DNA from: Phallusia mammillata
Lineage: Eukaryota; Chordata; Ascidiacea; Phlebobranchia; Ascidiidae
NCBI GenBank assembly: GCA_003260075.1
Contig: QLIY01000538.1
Location: forward strand, 46,886-110,885
Direction: 5' to 3'
Length of the DNA stretch: 64,000 nucleotides
Shown one piece after another: positions 27,901 to 38,730 of this stretch. The translations under genes were made by a program, and so were the position numbers. A model generated the notes under the pieces. The model ran no database searches. It was not told the origin of the DNA and worked only from the letters and a program-made list of their open reading frames with translations. How positions within the stretch are numbered: position 1 is the first letter of the stretch; every line of letters begins with the position of its first letter.

Positions 27901-29059
27901 ATCAACTTTGAATTACCTCATACAGTAGGTTGTATATATAGCTTTCCATGGGAAGAGTTGTGCCGCTGGTTGAAGGAAGTGCAGCTTCACTTACAAATAT
28001 CCTGTATAAGGTTGTTAGCACTTTTTCACATGTGCGGACCCAGCCAAGCTGTGTAATAAGCCCAATGCATTTCTCTACAAAAATTTTCTTTCCCTCCGGC
28101 TTCTCCAGAAACATCAAATCTGTGATCATAAACTTTTGAAATGCATCCCTTTACCCCTGCTGTGGCCTTGTGTTCAATGATCATAAAAAGGCAAATGGGT
28201 CAAGTAAACAATGGGGGGGGGGACTGCAGCCTTGTGTTCAATGATCATAAAAAGGCAAATGGGTCAAGTAAACAATGCATAGGAATAAGTGGAAATGGTT
28301 ACATGCTGACCATGCACCATAAAATAATTCTGTTGTTGTGGTAACTTATGCCCATCACTAAACCACGAAATTGCAACAGCAAAATTAGAGCTGATTAAAA
28401 GTGCTAATAGACCTAGTTTTTATGTTGATGTATTAATATGACTTTAAGTCCTGTTTGCAAGACAAACTGTCCTATTTGAGCTTTTTTCAAAAAGCTGACA
28501 ATGAAATAGAACTTGCCAAAATCATACCATCCATTAAGTGACCTTGGTTGATAGAGAATTTTGAGAAAATTTTGATCCTTTAAAATTACAAATTCAACAT
28601 ACCAGTTATTTCCTTTTCCAGAGTAGGATTAACACATGGCTCGAAGAATGTAAGAGCATGTCCATAGCTTCGAGTGGCATCTTCTCTTGTGATAATAAAA
28701 GAATGAAAATGAGGGCCCCGTGGAGGTAAATCCCCAATTTCAATAGTTAAACCTCCTGGTGTGCAGAGTTTCCAAAGCTGTGGAAAAAATTACAAACCAA
28801 GATTAAATTTGTCTCATATTCTGCTTGGATCAATAACTAATACAGCATACATACCTCTGCTGAGTTCCAAGGGTTGTCAGGCAAATTTGTAGGAAAATGA
28901 GTAAGGACTGATGAGTTTAAACGTTTTTCTCTGTGAGTTTCTAAATTTACATAAAAGTTAATGATGTCTGGAATTTTAATCCATGATAGAAAGATTTAGA
29001 AAAATACTTCAATTTACCACTGTGAAAAACATTTTTTGTTTATTATATATATATATATA

Positions 29060-29094
<35 letters not shown>

Positions 29095-29372
29095 TTCAAT
29101 TTAATAAATACATAAAAATGGTTAAACAATTGCTACATTGGTTCCATTTATTTTATTTTTATACATTAATTATTTGATTGATTAATAGAAATTGATGTTT
29201 GTATTTATTTTAACTCTTAGAAATAGGTTACCGTACCTGGAGATACAGGGTCTTCAAAGTGCCTGTATAATGTTGGTTTCTCATCTTCAGAGAGACCACA
29301 TGTGAAAAAATAATCTATGAAACGATTCATCTCCTTGGAGAGATTTTGTATTTCTGGCTGATGGACAACCAT
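13454..29372 (-). CDS. DENND5: DENND5-family Rab GEF (DENN-RUN-PLAT-RUN), near complete
   Basis: Twenty-seven exons were recognised, about 4.0 kb of coding sequence or some 1,335 codons, close to the length of animal DENND5 proteins. The order (uDENN, cDENN, dDENN, RUN1, PLAT, RUN2) matches DENND5A/B, which activate Rab GTPases on Golgi and endosomal membranes and bind Rab6 through RUN1. The start is the ATG at 29372 ([10 protein letters not shown], then a [10 protein letters not shown] block that fits the family N-terminus). An out-of-frame upstream ATG at 29380 opens a frame of only about 16 codons. Nearly all exon phases join. Unresolved points are a missing piece between the exons at 28603 and 28132 (length 3n+2), an exon broken by a G tract at 19080, two exons present twice, and the terminal exon(s) after 13454, which I could not find. 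The two domain halves are described separately. Confidence 0.9.
14731..14984. repeat. Imperfect direct repeat, period about 157 bases
   Basis: Two copies of a unit of about 93 bases (14731-14822 and 14888-14981) share 'gaggatcaa', 'actaacat', 'tgaataaatttgaagcact' and 'aaacgagcattacaaa'. It lies in the long last intron of DENND5. The overlapping open frames on both strands are by-products of the repeat. Confidence 0.7.
15809..15874 (+). repeat. G66 homopolymer
   Basis: Sixty-six Gs, the longest tract in the window, inside an intron of DENND5 between the exons at 16862 and 15408. No duplicated flank was seen. It would be strongly G-quadruplex-prone if real. Confidence 0.8.
16700..16790 (+). 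mobile_element. Possible pogo/Tigger-like terminal sequence (remnant)
   Basis: 'cagtaaacctcggttgatccgg' at about 16703 resembles the terminal repeats of pogo/Tigger elements, and 'tccggataaggcgaagatccgg' follows inside. A matching opposite end was not found, so this is at most a truncated copy. It lies in a DENND5 intron. Confidence 0.35.
17797..18966. repeat. Duplicated block containing a DENND5 PLAT exon, with two G10 tracts
   Basis: Block 17797-18344 is repeated at 18435-18966. Between them are G10 (18345-18354), about 67 bases of other sequence, and G10 (18422-18431). The coding exon inside (18093-18226 and 18715-18848) is identical in both copies, while the flanking intron differs by substitutions and indels. 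Selection-preserved coding with drifting intron is what two alleles of one locus show. In the mature gene only one copy fits. Confidence 0.8.
19080..19089 (+). repeat. G10 tract inside a conserved DENND5 exon
   Basis: On the coding strand this reads as ten Cs between KWLLDS and NLFTGQ. About seven residues normally separate the two conserved blocks in DENND5, and 20 bases are present here, one short of the expected 21. The tract therefore breaks the frame by one base while occupying almost exactly the space of normal coding sequence. Confidence 0.7.
19758..20417. repeat. Duplicated block containing a DENND5 RUN1 exon, with a G10 tract
   Basis: 19758-20080, then G10 (20081-20090), then a second copy 20091-20417. 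The exon (19843-19964 and 20176-20297) is unchanged between copies. Small differences lie in the intronic part and just upstream of the acceptor. Confidence 0.8.
20435..20912. repeat. Duplicated intronic block with a G10 tract
   Basis: 20435-20664, then G10 (20665-20674), then a second copy 20675-20912 with several substitutions and short indels. It lies within the DENND5 intron between the exons at 20986 and 20297. Confidence 0.75.
22342..29372 (-). CDS. DENND5: DENND5 exons 1-17: tripartite DENN module and start of RUN1
   Basis: Minus-strand exons: 29237-29372, 28855-28940, 28603-28777, 27917-28132 (start uncertain), 27109-27316, 26724-26911, 26250-26375, 25930-26011, 25698-25858, 25092-25262, 24659-24793, 24311-24479, 24107-24240, 23901-23999, 23366-23491, 22810-22968, 22342-22564. 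Key signatures are the cDENN blocks [10 protein letters not shown] and [10 protein letters not shown], then [19 protein letters not shown] and FFDAPVPY; the dDENN blocks [10 protein letters not shown] and [13 protein letters not shown]; and the RUN1 blocks [40 protein letters not shown] and [12 protein letters not shown]. All junctions from 27316 onward keep frame. The DENN module is the nucleotide-exchange unit by family knowledge. Introns are 90-700 bases. Confidence 0.92.
28166..28277. repeat. 48-base duplication with a G10 tract in DENND5
   Basis: 28166-28213 is repeated at 28230-28277 with G10 (28213-28222) and a short linker between. It lies exactly where the DENND5 model lacks a small exon, so coding sequence may have been lost here. 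Confidence 0.7.
29060..29092 (+). repeat. G33 homopolymer after a TA dinucleotide run
   Basis: Thirty-three Gs preceded by an AT/TA microsatellite, in the first intron of DENND5. No duplicated flank was seen. Confidence 0.8.
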
Positions 29373-30724
29373 TTTTCCATTGTATAAAAATTAGCACTAC
29401 AAAATATTTGTAAATGCCATGTCCATGGCAAAAAATTCTACAAAACAAAATTACAAATAGTTTAGAAATAATGAAGTGTTGTTCACACACAAAAATGTTT
29501 TAAGAAAAGATACATTAAGTAAAGTTCCAAATAAAAAAAAAGTTTCAAAAATTCCTTCATAAAATGTCCAAAACTGGTGTAGTGCGTCTTATCTTGTAAA
29601 GAATAAAAATTGCCTATAAAATTCCGAAAAACAATCTTGTTTTTTTTTATTGAATAACAGATACTAAATATTACTGACAGCACGAAATTTACGTTTACTT
29701 TTCCAGCAACCTCAGTATTCTAAACCTAACTCAACTAACCAAGAAGTGATGCGGTTGCGAACAAACGTAATAAAAACTAGACATGACCCAGTGCCACTAT
29801 ACTTCTTCGCCGCACAGTCAGCTGTTTTGTTTAGATTTCAACATTGGAAAACACGATTTTGAGAGTTAATGATGCGTGACTTAGTTATCACAAAAATTTC
29901 TCGTTTTCTTAGCATACCGGTATGGTTTTTGGTGATGATATTTGAAAAGAATAACAAAATTAGCAAGAATTCTATTTTAATAAAAACAATGTGATTTAAA
30001 TTTGCCAACACAAAAGCATTTCTCGAAAAAAACTTGTTTTACTGATTTTCAAGTAATTTTTGATAATCCCTGAGTTAACCAAACCTCATGACTTTTTAAA
30101 ATTTCTGTTAGTAAATTGTTTCTGGCACATTTTTTTTTTAAAAAACGTTACATTTGAGACGCAACCAAGCTCAAAATGATTTAGCCGTATCATTAAAACT
30201 TTGCCTGTGACTTCTGTTTAACATAGCCTAGTACCTAACTGACACGGCAGTTTGATTTAGAATTGTCACAACAGCATTTGTGGTAATATATACTTCTGTG
30301 TGATTGTGGTTTTGGGTTTTTGACATCACAAGCATGAAACGGTTTAAAGGTCTTTTGGTGACATGAGTCATAACCACAACTTTTAGAGATTTTCTATGCG
30401 ACGTTTGTTAGTAAATGTGTAAACACATTCTGGTGGGGGTCGCGTTATGTTAGGAAACCCCTAAGGGGGGCGCAAAGTAAAAAGGGTTGAGAAACACTGC
30501 ATCAGAGAATCAAGACAATTGAGCACGAGCACCGAAGAAATAATTAAGCCCCCAGATACCGTAAATCTATATGCTGCCCTCAGAAGTTCATTGTGATTTT
30601 TTAAAAGTTGCAAAAGAAGTGTTCTAGCACAGCTTTGGGTTTGCATGATTGTTTGAGCAAGGTAATGATCGAGTAATAAACCCTTAAAACTGAATTCTAC
30701 AATTTGAACAGTTGTTATCCAGAC

Positions 30725-30933
30725 CAGTGGTTCTCAAAATTTTTTTGTTGCGACGCCTCTGGAAAAGTTTCCTGGACTTGCGACGCACCAGCAAATAAAA
30801 GTTAATGAGCAAACTTAATATTAAAGTTGTGTTTATTAATACAACAACAAAAAGTCACGAAACATTCTGCGACGTCCTTGGAAAATTGAAACGACGCACC
30901 TGGGCGTCGCGACGCACAGTTTGAGAACTACTG
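30725..30933. mobile_element. hAT-like MITE, no clean target duplication
   Basis: The termini CAGTGGTTCTCAAA and TTTGAGAACTACTG form imperfect inverted repeats around a 'gcgacgc'-rich interior, which is the form of short hAT elements. The flanking 8-mers match at only about half their positions, so the insertion is old or the edges have decayed. A lone right-end-like sequence, GGGTTGAGAAACACTG, lies nearby at 30485-30500. Confidence 0.65.
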
Positions 30934-32168
30934 ACCTAGGTTATCACAAATAAAACTAAACTGTTTTTTAGCAAAAACAAATAGGGACCGGCATAACGCG
31001 AAGAAGGACTGAAGTGCCAGTTATAACTCCTTAAAAAGCGTTAGATGAGGGTAGCCTTTTTTAGAAGTCTAGATAATTCAGCTTAAGGTATATCTTTGTT
31101 TGTATGTTTAACCCCTTTGGTTCAAAGGCATAGATTGTTTAAGTAGAGTCATGGAATTTTTAGCTTTTCTGGTTTACATGTTAAAATACACTGTGATCAA
31201 AGCACATAGCTGACGTCTATATTCTAAACTTTAAAGGGACATCGCGCGACATGGCTTAACTGTGTTACACAATCCAAACTTACAGTATCAGTACTAAGGC
31301 GAGGTCGCCATAAGAAAAGACAAATATTTTTGCAACTCCATCTCGCGACAAAGGACATCAAAGCGGTTATTTGCAGTGCTTTGTTCTTTAGTTTCTACAC
31401 AAACTGTCCATGGTCGGGGTATACGATAGGCCAGACGCCCATTAGAATTCCTAATTTTTATCTGAGACTTTGAAGTCGTCCAAGGCACGCGTTACCTTGT
31501 TGCGTGCTTATAGGGGCTTTGGGTTTGTTTATACAGGGGGCGTCAGAAGTAATGTGGGGGTGTAGGGATTTTTTTGAAACTTACCCAGATGTCGCGTGTA
31601 CGACCTAATGGCATGTCGGTTTGCTTCATACAGGTTAGGAACTGAAGGTGGCCATTAGGCGAAGTACATATATTCCACAATTTTCATCGACCGAATCTGT
31701 TACTATAGGAAAATATTTTCCGTTCTTAGTTATTTAACGGTGATTGTCGATGACCATACTGCCTGTTCAAGGGTGCTATACTGTTCTAATTAAACATACC
31801 GGTTTGTTTCAAGTATAACCTTTTCCCAAAACAAAGATTTCTGCTCACATGCGGCCCTTTTTGTAGACAAACCACAGATGCGTTAGCCATGCACAGCCCC
31901 AAAAAAGTGTTATGTGCATTGTAAAACAATATTAAGGTCGCTTAACAATAATGTTATATGCAATATCACTCCTTCGTTAAAAAGAGTTTATACTTTCTTT
32001 ATACGAAGTACAAAGTATATTCATTAAACTTGGCAATCGCATGAAACTCTTATTGAGACCAGGTACGTGCTTACATCATACTTCAGAGTGTAGGGCAAAA
32101 GCTTTGATTTACAAGCGTTCCGCGATCAACCAAGTGTGCCTGAAGTAATACGGACTCACTCCAATTCT

Positions 32169-32179
32169 GGGGGGGGGGG
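32169..32179 (+). repeat. G11 homopolymer
   Basis: Eleven Gs in intergenic sequence, without an obvious duplicated flank. Confidence 0.75.
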
Positions 32180-32360
32180 ACTTTCAGGATATTAGAAAAA
32201 ATACGTATATCTATGTCAAAAGACATTTTGCATAGAGTGCGGATTGATGTTAATTTACGTCAATAGTTTTCGATCAAAAATGTGCCTGCCCCTTAATGTA
32301 CTTCGAGACCAAACAGGGTGCACGAGTTCGTCCCAACAACTTTAAGGGTTCACCAAACCA

Positions 32361-32381
32361 AAAAAGGTTGAAGAGCACTGA
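32361..32381. mobile_element. Solitary hAT-like right terminus
   Basis: The sequence 'aaaaaaggttgaagagcactg' matches the inward-facing right end of CAGTG-type hAT elements. No left end was found, so this is a fragment. Confidence 0.35.
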
Positions 32382-32897
32382 TCTAGACATTTAAAACCCC
32401 AAATATTTTATTTCTTGAAGCACGTTAATCCAATATGGGATTACATCTATGTATTCTGAACTTGATTTATTTTAAAACCTTGCGTCTTTCATTTATCGAA
32501 CTACCTTTTTATTGCTGAAATAAAACCAACCACAGACGAACAAATGCAGTAGTAAAAAGGATCGTGGTTAGTGTGTGTTGTAAAATTGCATTGGTTTGTC
32601 GGAGCGAAAAAGTTAGGGTTTCCAGGCGACACGTTTAGTCTATATCTCTAAGTTATAAATCGTCTCGACTTTCATCTAACAGTAAATAACTGCTTCAATT
32701 ACCGAAAGCAACAATCGGTAGGTCGGGTTCCTGCGCCGCAGGCAAGTGTGACGTATATGCGACAGAGTAAGTCATGCTGAACAACAACTGTGGAGAAGGA
32801 AGCCAGTCTATTGATTGACCCACAGCTCGCAGTGTGCTTGTTGCACAACGCATAAGACCTATTCAACTTTTTCAATGTAGCACAGTGGTAGCTTTTG

Positions 32898-33054
32898 TTA
32901 TGCAATGAAAAACAAAGGTATGTGCTATACGTTATAGTACATTTCGATCTATTAGATTATTGGGAAACGCCCAGANTTATGCAATGAAAAACAAAGGCAT
33001 GTGCTATACGTTATAGTACATTTCGATCTATTAGATTATTGGGAAACGCCCAGA
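32898..33054. repeat. 78-base direct duplication around a single N
   Basis: 32898-32975 is repeated at 32977-33054 with one mismatch; the join is the N at 32976. Same kind of scaffold join as at 8770. Confidence 0.8.
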
Positions 33055-33678
33055 GTCTATTTCTTCGACGACAATACATTATTGATAAGTCGTGACATAA
33101 CATACTGCGAATGCGTTTTATGTTAGTGAAAATGTGTAGGTGTTAGGAAACTGGTGCTGCAGCGTACTTGGGTGTATGACAGGATACTGTTTCAGGATAC
33201 GCGACAGTGTACATTTGCGTTTCATGTAAACAAGTGACAGGAACAGGGTATTGTATACAAAAGTTAAAGCGTCAGGGAACGTGGTGGTGTCTGCCGTTGT
33301 GTTTTGTGATTAGCTCAAAGGTCACACTGATCCACCCTTTTTGTTACGTGATGCTTAACCTTAGACAGTCACACAGCGAAGTATGTTGGTTTTTAGTCGT
33401 GCTTGTTTTGGCATGTAAAGTAGTCAGCAGTTAGGCGTTACCACTTCAAAGCGTTACCTTTACTGATGAGTGTACAGTTCACAGGTCTAATAGGATGTGA
33501 CTCCCTTCACACGGCCAATACTGTTTGCTGTCTGGATACTAGACCCAGAAAAAAGCAGTCCAAGAAAGGACTTGTTTATTTCCAGTTTCATGAAAAAGCT
33601 TTCATTTAATAGGCAAACATTTCCCATGTACATGGAAACCTAGGGTTATGCTCAAATTGTTTTTGCTTAAACTTAAAT

Positions 33679-36600
33679 ATGGAACCAGAAAGTGAGATCG
33701 CCGGTTCGTCAGCTATAAAAGTTTCAGAAAAAACTTCAAATTCAAAACACGTTGAGTTCGTACAGTTTAAATGGAACCAGGAAGTGGCGCAATATGGTGA
33801 CAAGCTTCTGCAGCGGTTGGACGAATTTCGAAAGAAGAATATGTTCTTTGATGTCACGCTTAAGGCTTACGACGTGGATTTAGCGGCCCACAAAGTAGTG
33901 CTAGCAGCTTGTGGCGGTATGTTCCGGTGAGTCACGAGAAGGTTGTCGGATTAAATGCAAAACGACTACTTCAAGCTGTTTATGCAATATTAGAGTATCT
34001 GCTTCGATTCTTACAAATAAAAAAAAAACAGTTTGGGTTTCCTTCAACGAATCTAACCTAGATTTTTTGTTCCCATCCCTTGTATTGAAAACATGTTACA
34101 CGCGTCAAATTTCTCTAAACAGGTAAAGTGAAGATGTTTAAAGTCATATACAACGAAATTTTATTGCTGCTATGCTGGACTATTCTAAAATATGCCTACG
34201 TCTAACAATGTACAATGTATTGGCGAGACTTTGTTAAACGAAATATATTCCCCTTAATCTATTGATGTATAAATATACAATGTGTTTTAAAATACGCAAC
34301 TTCCTCCGTTATTTTGCAATGTACTACGTAAATTCATTTCATTACTTTAGGGAAATAACGGATTCAGTGACTGGAATAGATTGCTTTTGTATGAAGTCTA
34401 GTATTGGTTGCGCATTTTATTAGGAATAGATTTAATGATTTGCATAATGTTTGAACAAACATAGCGAGTTGAAGTTGCGTAGGATGCCCTCGGGGGGGGG
34501 GGATTGTATGAAGTCTAGTATTGATTGCGCATTTTATTAGGAATAGATTTAATGATTTGCATAGTGTTTGAACAAACATAGCGAGTTGAAGTTGCGTAGG
34601 ATGTATATAGCCACCTCGTTTGTGGTTGTTATTAACGCCAGCGACTTTCTCAGAATTTTGAAGTGAAAGTTTGACTTTAAAACGTTTCAAAGGTCAAAAA
34701 CAACAACATTCCACTTTTCTAATTCTTTAAACCAACTTCCTCAGATCTCACTTCGTGGACCCGAAAACGAAAATGATTTTAGGAAACGTCACCGAAGTTG
34801 GATTTAAGTGCTCAGCAGCTGGACTGCGACCCATACTCAAGTTTGCCTATTCTGGTGTGCTGGAAATTACCCATGAGAATGTGCTACCAACTCTGCAGGC
34901 AGCAATTATCACGGAAATGAAGGAGGTAAGCGTCATGACTGAAGTAAACGCCCTATCAAACCTAGTGTGGTATTGAAGTGGGGTTTCGTGAACGAAATGT
35001 GGTTTTACTACTAATTAAGGTAGTAAAACAGAAATTTTGCAGTTTCCGTAAAGATAATTATCATTATTATCATAGCATAACGTGTACATATGTCTTAAAA
35101 CACATCAAACAACAAGGGTGAACGTTTTTGTTTCAAACCAATTTTTCACAAGTTGTGATTGTTGCTTGCTGCTCAATGTTACGTCATATAGTGACGTTAT
35201 AAATGAGAGGCGTTGTTTTTACTTATTTGATACTGCTGGTGTTAGTAAGAATGTAATAATAATGTTGAGACTCTAAAGTCTAAGGCTAAGATTTTATTTT
35301 TTATTTAGGTTCAGGAAATTTGTGCTGACATAGCGATCTCGAAGTTGGGTTGGTTGCTAAGTTTCGACGGTAGCCTAGAATCACTAAACACAGGACATAA
35401 GTCGGGAAAACATCTACCAAATGACATTAACGATGTGTTTGACATCATTCAAACTTTCCTGGTATTTCATGTTTCACATTTTCCGCATGATGCCAAGAGT
35501 GAGGACACTGAGGAAAAGGACATGACTGTATATCCTGGCTACAGGGAAATAAAAGAAAGATTCCCTGAACTTGTTTTCGTTTACTTAAATGTAGTTCAAA
35601 TTCTTGCGAACGCCAAACGTCTCCGAAGGTCCAAATCCACATCGGGACCGACGACGAAAACCGAAGCACCGAAAACGAATGGCATTGATCAGTCCTCTTC
35701 TTCTAATGACATCGACACGAACGACACTCATCGGGTGATCAAGGAAAATGGCACTGACACTGACATTCCTAACCCTGTTAACGAAAAATCCGATTCCATA
35801 AAACCTGCCCCTCATCCAAAAGAGCGATCGTCATCTCACCAATTAAAACAAACAAATCAAAAACCTGATGCTCATGAGTCAAACAATTTGCAACCTCCAA
35901 AATCCAAACCCCGTTCTGTCACCGCACCTGTAGAAGCTCCTCCATCCAGGCCAGACGTTAAGAAACCACGACCTCCAACACCGCCTAAAGAATCTCCCAA
36001 ACCCAGAGCCATGAGTCAGTCGACCACCACGCATTCTCCTGTACCCAGCCGGAGAAAACCAGCAGCTCCCAAACCCCCCGCCCCCCCTCCTACATCATCG
36101 GGTTTAAGCAGAACACCGTCAGCCCCACCACGTATAGGTAAAACACCACCACCCAAACCAGCTGGAAGAGTCCCTCCTCCGCGCCCTAGACCCCCATCGA
36201 TAAAGAAGAAGCTTGACGAGGTCAGTAATGCTAAGGTATAAAAAAAGTAAAAATGTAAACCTAACCCTAACCCAACCCACAAAGCCATACCCGACTTACA
36301 ACTCTAATACAGAAAGCCGAAGGCTCCCTTAACGGGGGGGGGGGCACTAATGTATGGATTGAGACTTCAATCCCTCTGACAATAGGTACCTAAACCCTAC
36401 ATATTTGTGGAATGTTTACATAACGAGGCCCAAGTTAGGCCCGGCAGTTGGTGAAACTGCAGTAAAAATGTAAACCTAACCCTAACCCAACCCATAAAGC
36501 TATACCCGACTTACAACTCTAATACAGAAAGCCGAAGGCTCCCTTAACGCAAAGTCTTTCAGGAACAAATCAGCCAAAACTAAAATTAGGTCGTTTACTA

Positions 36601-37837
36601 TACCAATCATAATGCCAAGGTTTGCAAATTTTATTATCACGATCATATTATATTTTGTTTTTTAACTTGAGTTTCTCCAACTTGGTCAAAGCTTTGGTTA
36701 TCCGAAACTTTCAAGAAAAAAAAACAGAAAAACGTTTGTACTAATGGTACAAACCCACGTTTAAAATTCAGTGATGCCGTGATGTGTCATCTTACTTAAC
36801 GGAATCAATACGTTGTATCGATCCACGTGTTCAAAGCCTTTCGAAGTAATTTTGCTGCGGTAAATTAAGCAGGTGAAAACCAAATAATACAGATGACTTT
36901 CGAAGCGCATTGGGATTAGGTGTTGTGGTGTGTTCGTTATTACAGTCATAATTTGGGAGTTCCAGACTTTGCCAGAAAATATATTAGTTTACGTCTAAAC
37001 ATCCAGAAACTTTAAAAAAACTAGCACCTTAAACACTCACTTTGATTTACAATGAAACCTAAAAAAAGTAAATTTGACGAAAATATGCACTTGTATTACA
37101 AAATTACTATTTTTTTCTATTTTTTTTCTATTTTTTTCTTGCTTTCTTCTTTCACTTGGATGTTTTTGATGCGAGATTTACCGTTTTTGGAAGTTTTTTG
37201 GAAGCTCTATCATGGGCTCAAAAGTGTCATTACTATTAAAATGACGTTTTTATACAAATATTTTTATGATTTGTATCATGTTTTAGAGCAAACCGGCATC
37301 CACATCTGAGTATGATGACGCACTTAATCCGTTTGCCATTGAAGAGGAGGAAGAAGAAAAGGTAAGCTTCGAAATTTTTGGAATGCGAGTTTTATGAAAA
37401 ATTAGGCCGACATTTTCTCTGACTTAAAACGCTTACTCACTCAATCGCCGCACACATGAGATTTATACAACTTTTTCCGAGGTTTTTGGCCCTGTGAAGA
37501 TTGAATACGTATGCGATATCATAATCTCGTAACAAAATGCTGTAAGAAAGTTTGCGTCGAACAAATATTCCAAAAATGCTTGTGACGCGTTTGGTAGCCT
37601 AAGTTTGTTTAAAATGCACGTCCTTAACGGGCACCCAACATTATTGTCAGAAGTTCAAACTTGCTCACCAAATACTAATAACACAAGCTCAATACAACTT
37701 ATTTTGTCGGCATTTGTTATATACAGGATGAAACTGGCTCGAGCGCAAAGGCAGATGCAAAACTGACTAACGAAGAGGGAAAATCTCCTGTCGGAAAAAA
37801 CTCAGATGATGACGACGGCCCTAATCCTTTCGATTAA
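33679..37837 (+). CDS. BTB/POZ adaptor with proline-rich tail and two NPF motifs (513 aa)
   Basis: Five exons: 33679-33926, 34745-34925, 35309-36235, 37287-37361, 37727-37837. They join in frame to 514 codons including the stop. Residues about 45-145 are a BTB domain: FFDVTLKAYDVDLAAHKVVLAACGGMF, then LRPILKFAYSGVLEITHENVLPTLQAA. A predicted helical part follows (to about 240) with no Kelch repeats or clear BACK domain. Residues about 245-450 are Ser/Thr/Pro-rich with many PxxP sites (PPTPPKESPKP, KTPPPKPAGRVPPPRPRPP), which are likely SH3 ligands. The tail has an NPF followed by a Glu run (DDALNPFAIEEEEEE) and ends in DDDDGPNPFD. NPF next to acidic residues is the known ligand of EH domains (EHD, Eps15), as in MICAL-like proteins. 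An AATAAA lies at 38265-38270. The function is inferred as an endocytic adaptor or substrate receptor; I do not recognise a named orthologue. Confidence 0.8.
34387..34603. repeat. Duplicated intronic block with a G11 tract
   Basis: 34387-34486 is repeated at 34504-34603 with a few substitutions; G11 (34492-34502) lies between. It is in intron 1 of the BTB gene and does not affect coding. Confidence 0.75.
36247..36548. repeat. Duplicated intronic block with telomere-like CCCTAA units and a G11 tract
   Basis: 36247-36333 is repeated at 36462-36548, with G11 (36334-36344) and about 117 bases between. Each copy contains a short interstitial 'cctaaccctaaccc' run, the canonical animal telomere unit. 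It lies in intron 3 of the BTB gene. Confidence 0.7.
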
Positions 37838-38264
37838 TTGCTGAAGAATTTAGTTTATATTTATATCTTTTGCATGATAACAGTTTTACAGCACCATTAG
37901 CTTAACACTTGTAATTTATTTTTCCGCTTGACTTTTTTATGCAAGATTCTCAACATTTAAACTACACATCGTGTTGTAAAAACTTGTACAAGTGCAAACA
38001 GCTACGCCTATCAATGAAGATTTCGTGGTACAATCTTAAATTATTTTAGTAAAATGCTTTTTTAATATACAACAAACAATTCACTTTGTATAGTTGATAA
38101 TCCGCAAGACAGAGTTCATGCTTTGTGTTATTTATTTGTCCCAAAGTTGTAGTTAGCCATTGTTGTGTCATAATGCTCGACTAATCATGAAAATCGATAT
38201 ACATTGCTGGTCGACGTGTATTGAGCTTTTAACACTTGCCGCTTGTACCAAACTTATAAAATCA

Positions 38265-38270
38265 AATAAA
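38265..38270 (+). terminator. Polyadenylation signal AATAAA for the BTB gene
   Basis: A canonical AATAAA lies about 430 bases after the BTB stop codon, in 'atcaaataaagtcatg'. It is the first good signal downstream on this strand. Confidence 0.4.
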
Positions 38271-38730
38271 GTCATGTAAACTAATCTTCATTCTTGTACA
38301 GTGAGCAAGGAACGTTCAGTTTGTTAAGGTACAGCTAAACGAATGAAATCACTACAATATCGGATTTATTACCCTCCAAAAAATGTAAAAATACCTAAAC
38401 GATGTAGTTTTATGCAACCATATGATACATCGACAAAATGTGTTTGTCAAATCTAATGAGAAATTTGAAAGGCAGTCTATTTTAGTCATTCACTTCGTGT
38501 TGCAAACCACAACGCCATATGTGTTGCCTTTTTAATGACTTTTGTTAGTCGTTATGAGAAAAATATACAGTGTCCACCTAGAACTAGGCTTAATAAGTAC
38601 CAAAGCTTCAGTTTGCCAAAATTGTTCCGTCGATTCAGAAATTTGTGCGCACTTAACTGCAAAGCGCGAAACGTGGTTTTCACCTTTTTACATACCAGAG
38701 AATCTTTCAAATGGTGCAAAACCGGTGCTG

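Larger units (their letters stand above)
29381..33678. other. Intergenic region between DENND5 and the BTB gene, with decayed hAT ends
   Basis: No gene was seen. The two flanking genes are transcribed away from each other, so both promoters should lie here. The region holds hAT-like termini (30485-30500, 30725-30933, 32361-32381), a G11 tract (32169-32179) and an N-marked duplication at 32976. None of the small frames has a recognisable domain. Confidence 0.5.

Noticed and set aside
36016-36288. Minus-strand Gly-rich frame
   Set aside because: It is the antisense of the proline-rich exon of the BTB gene.
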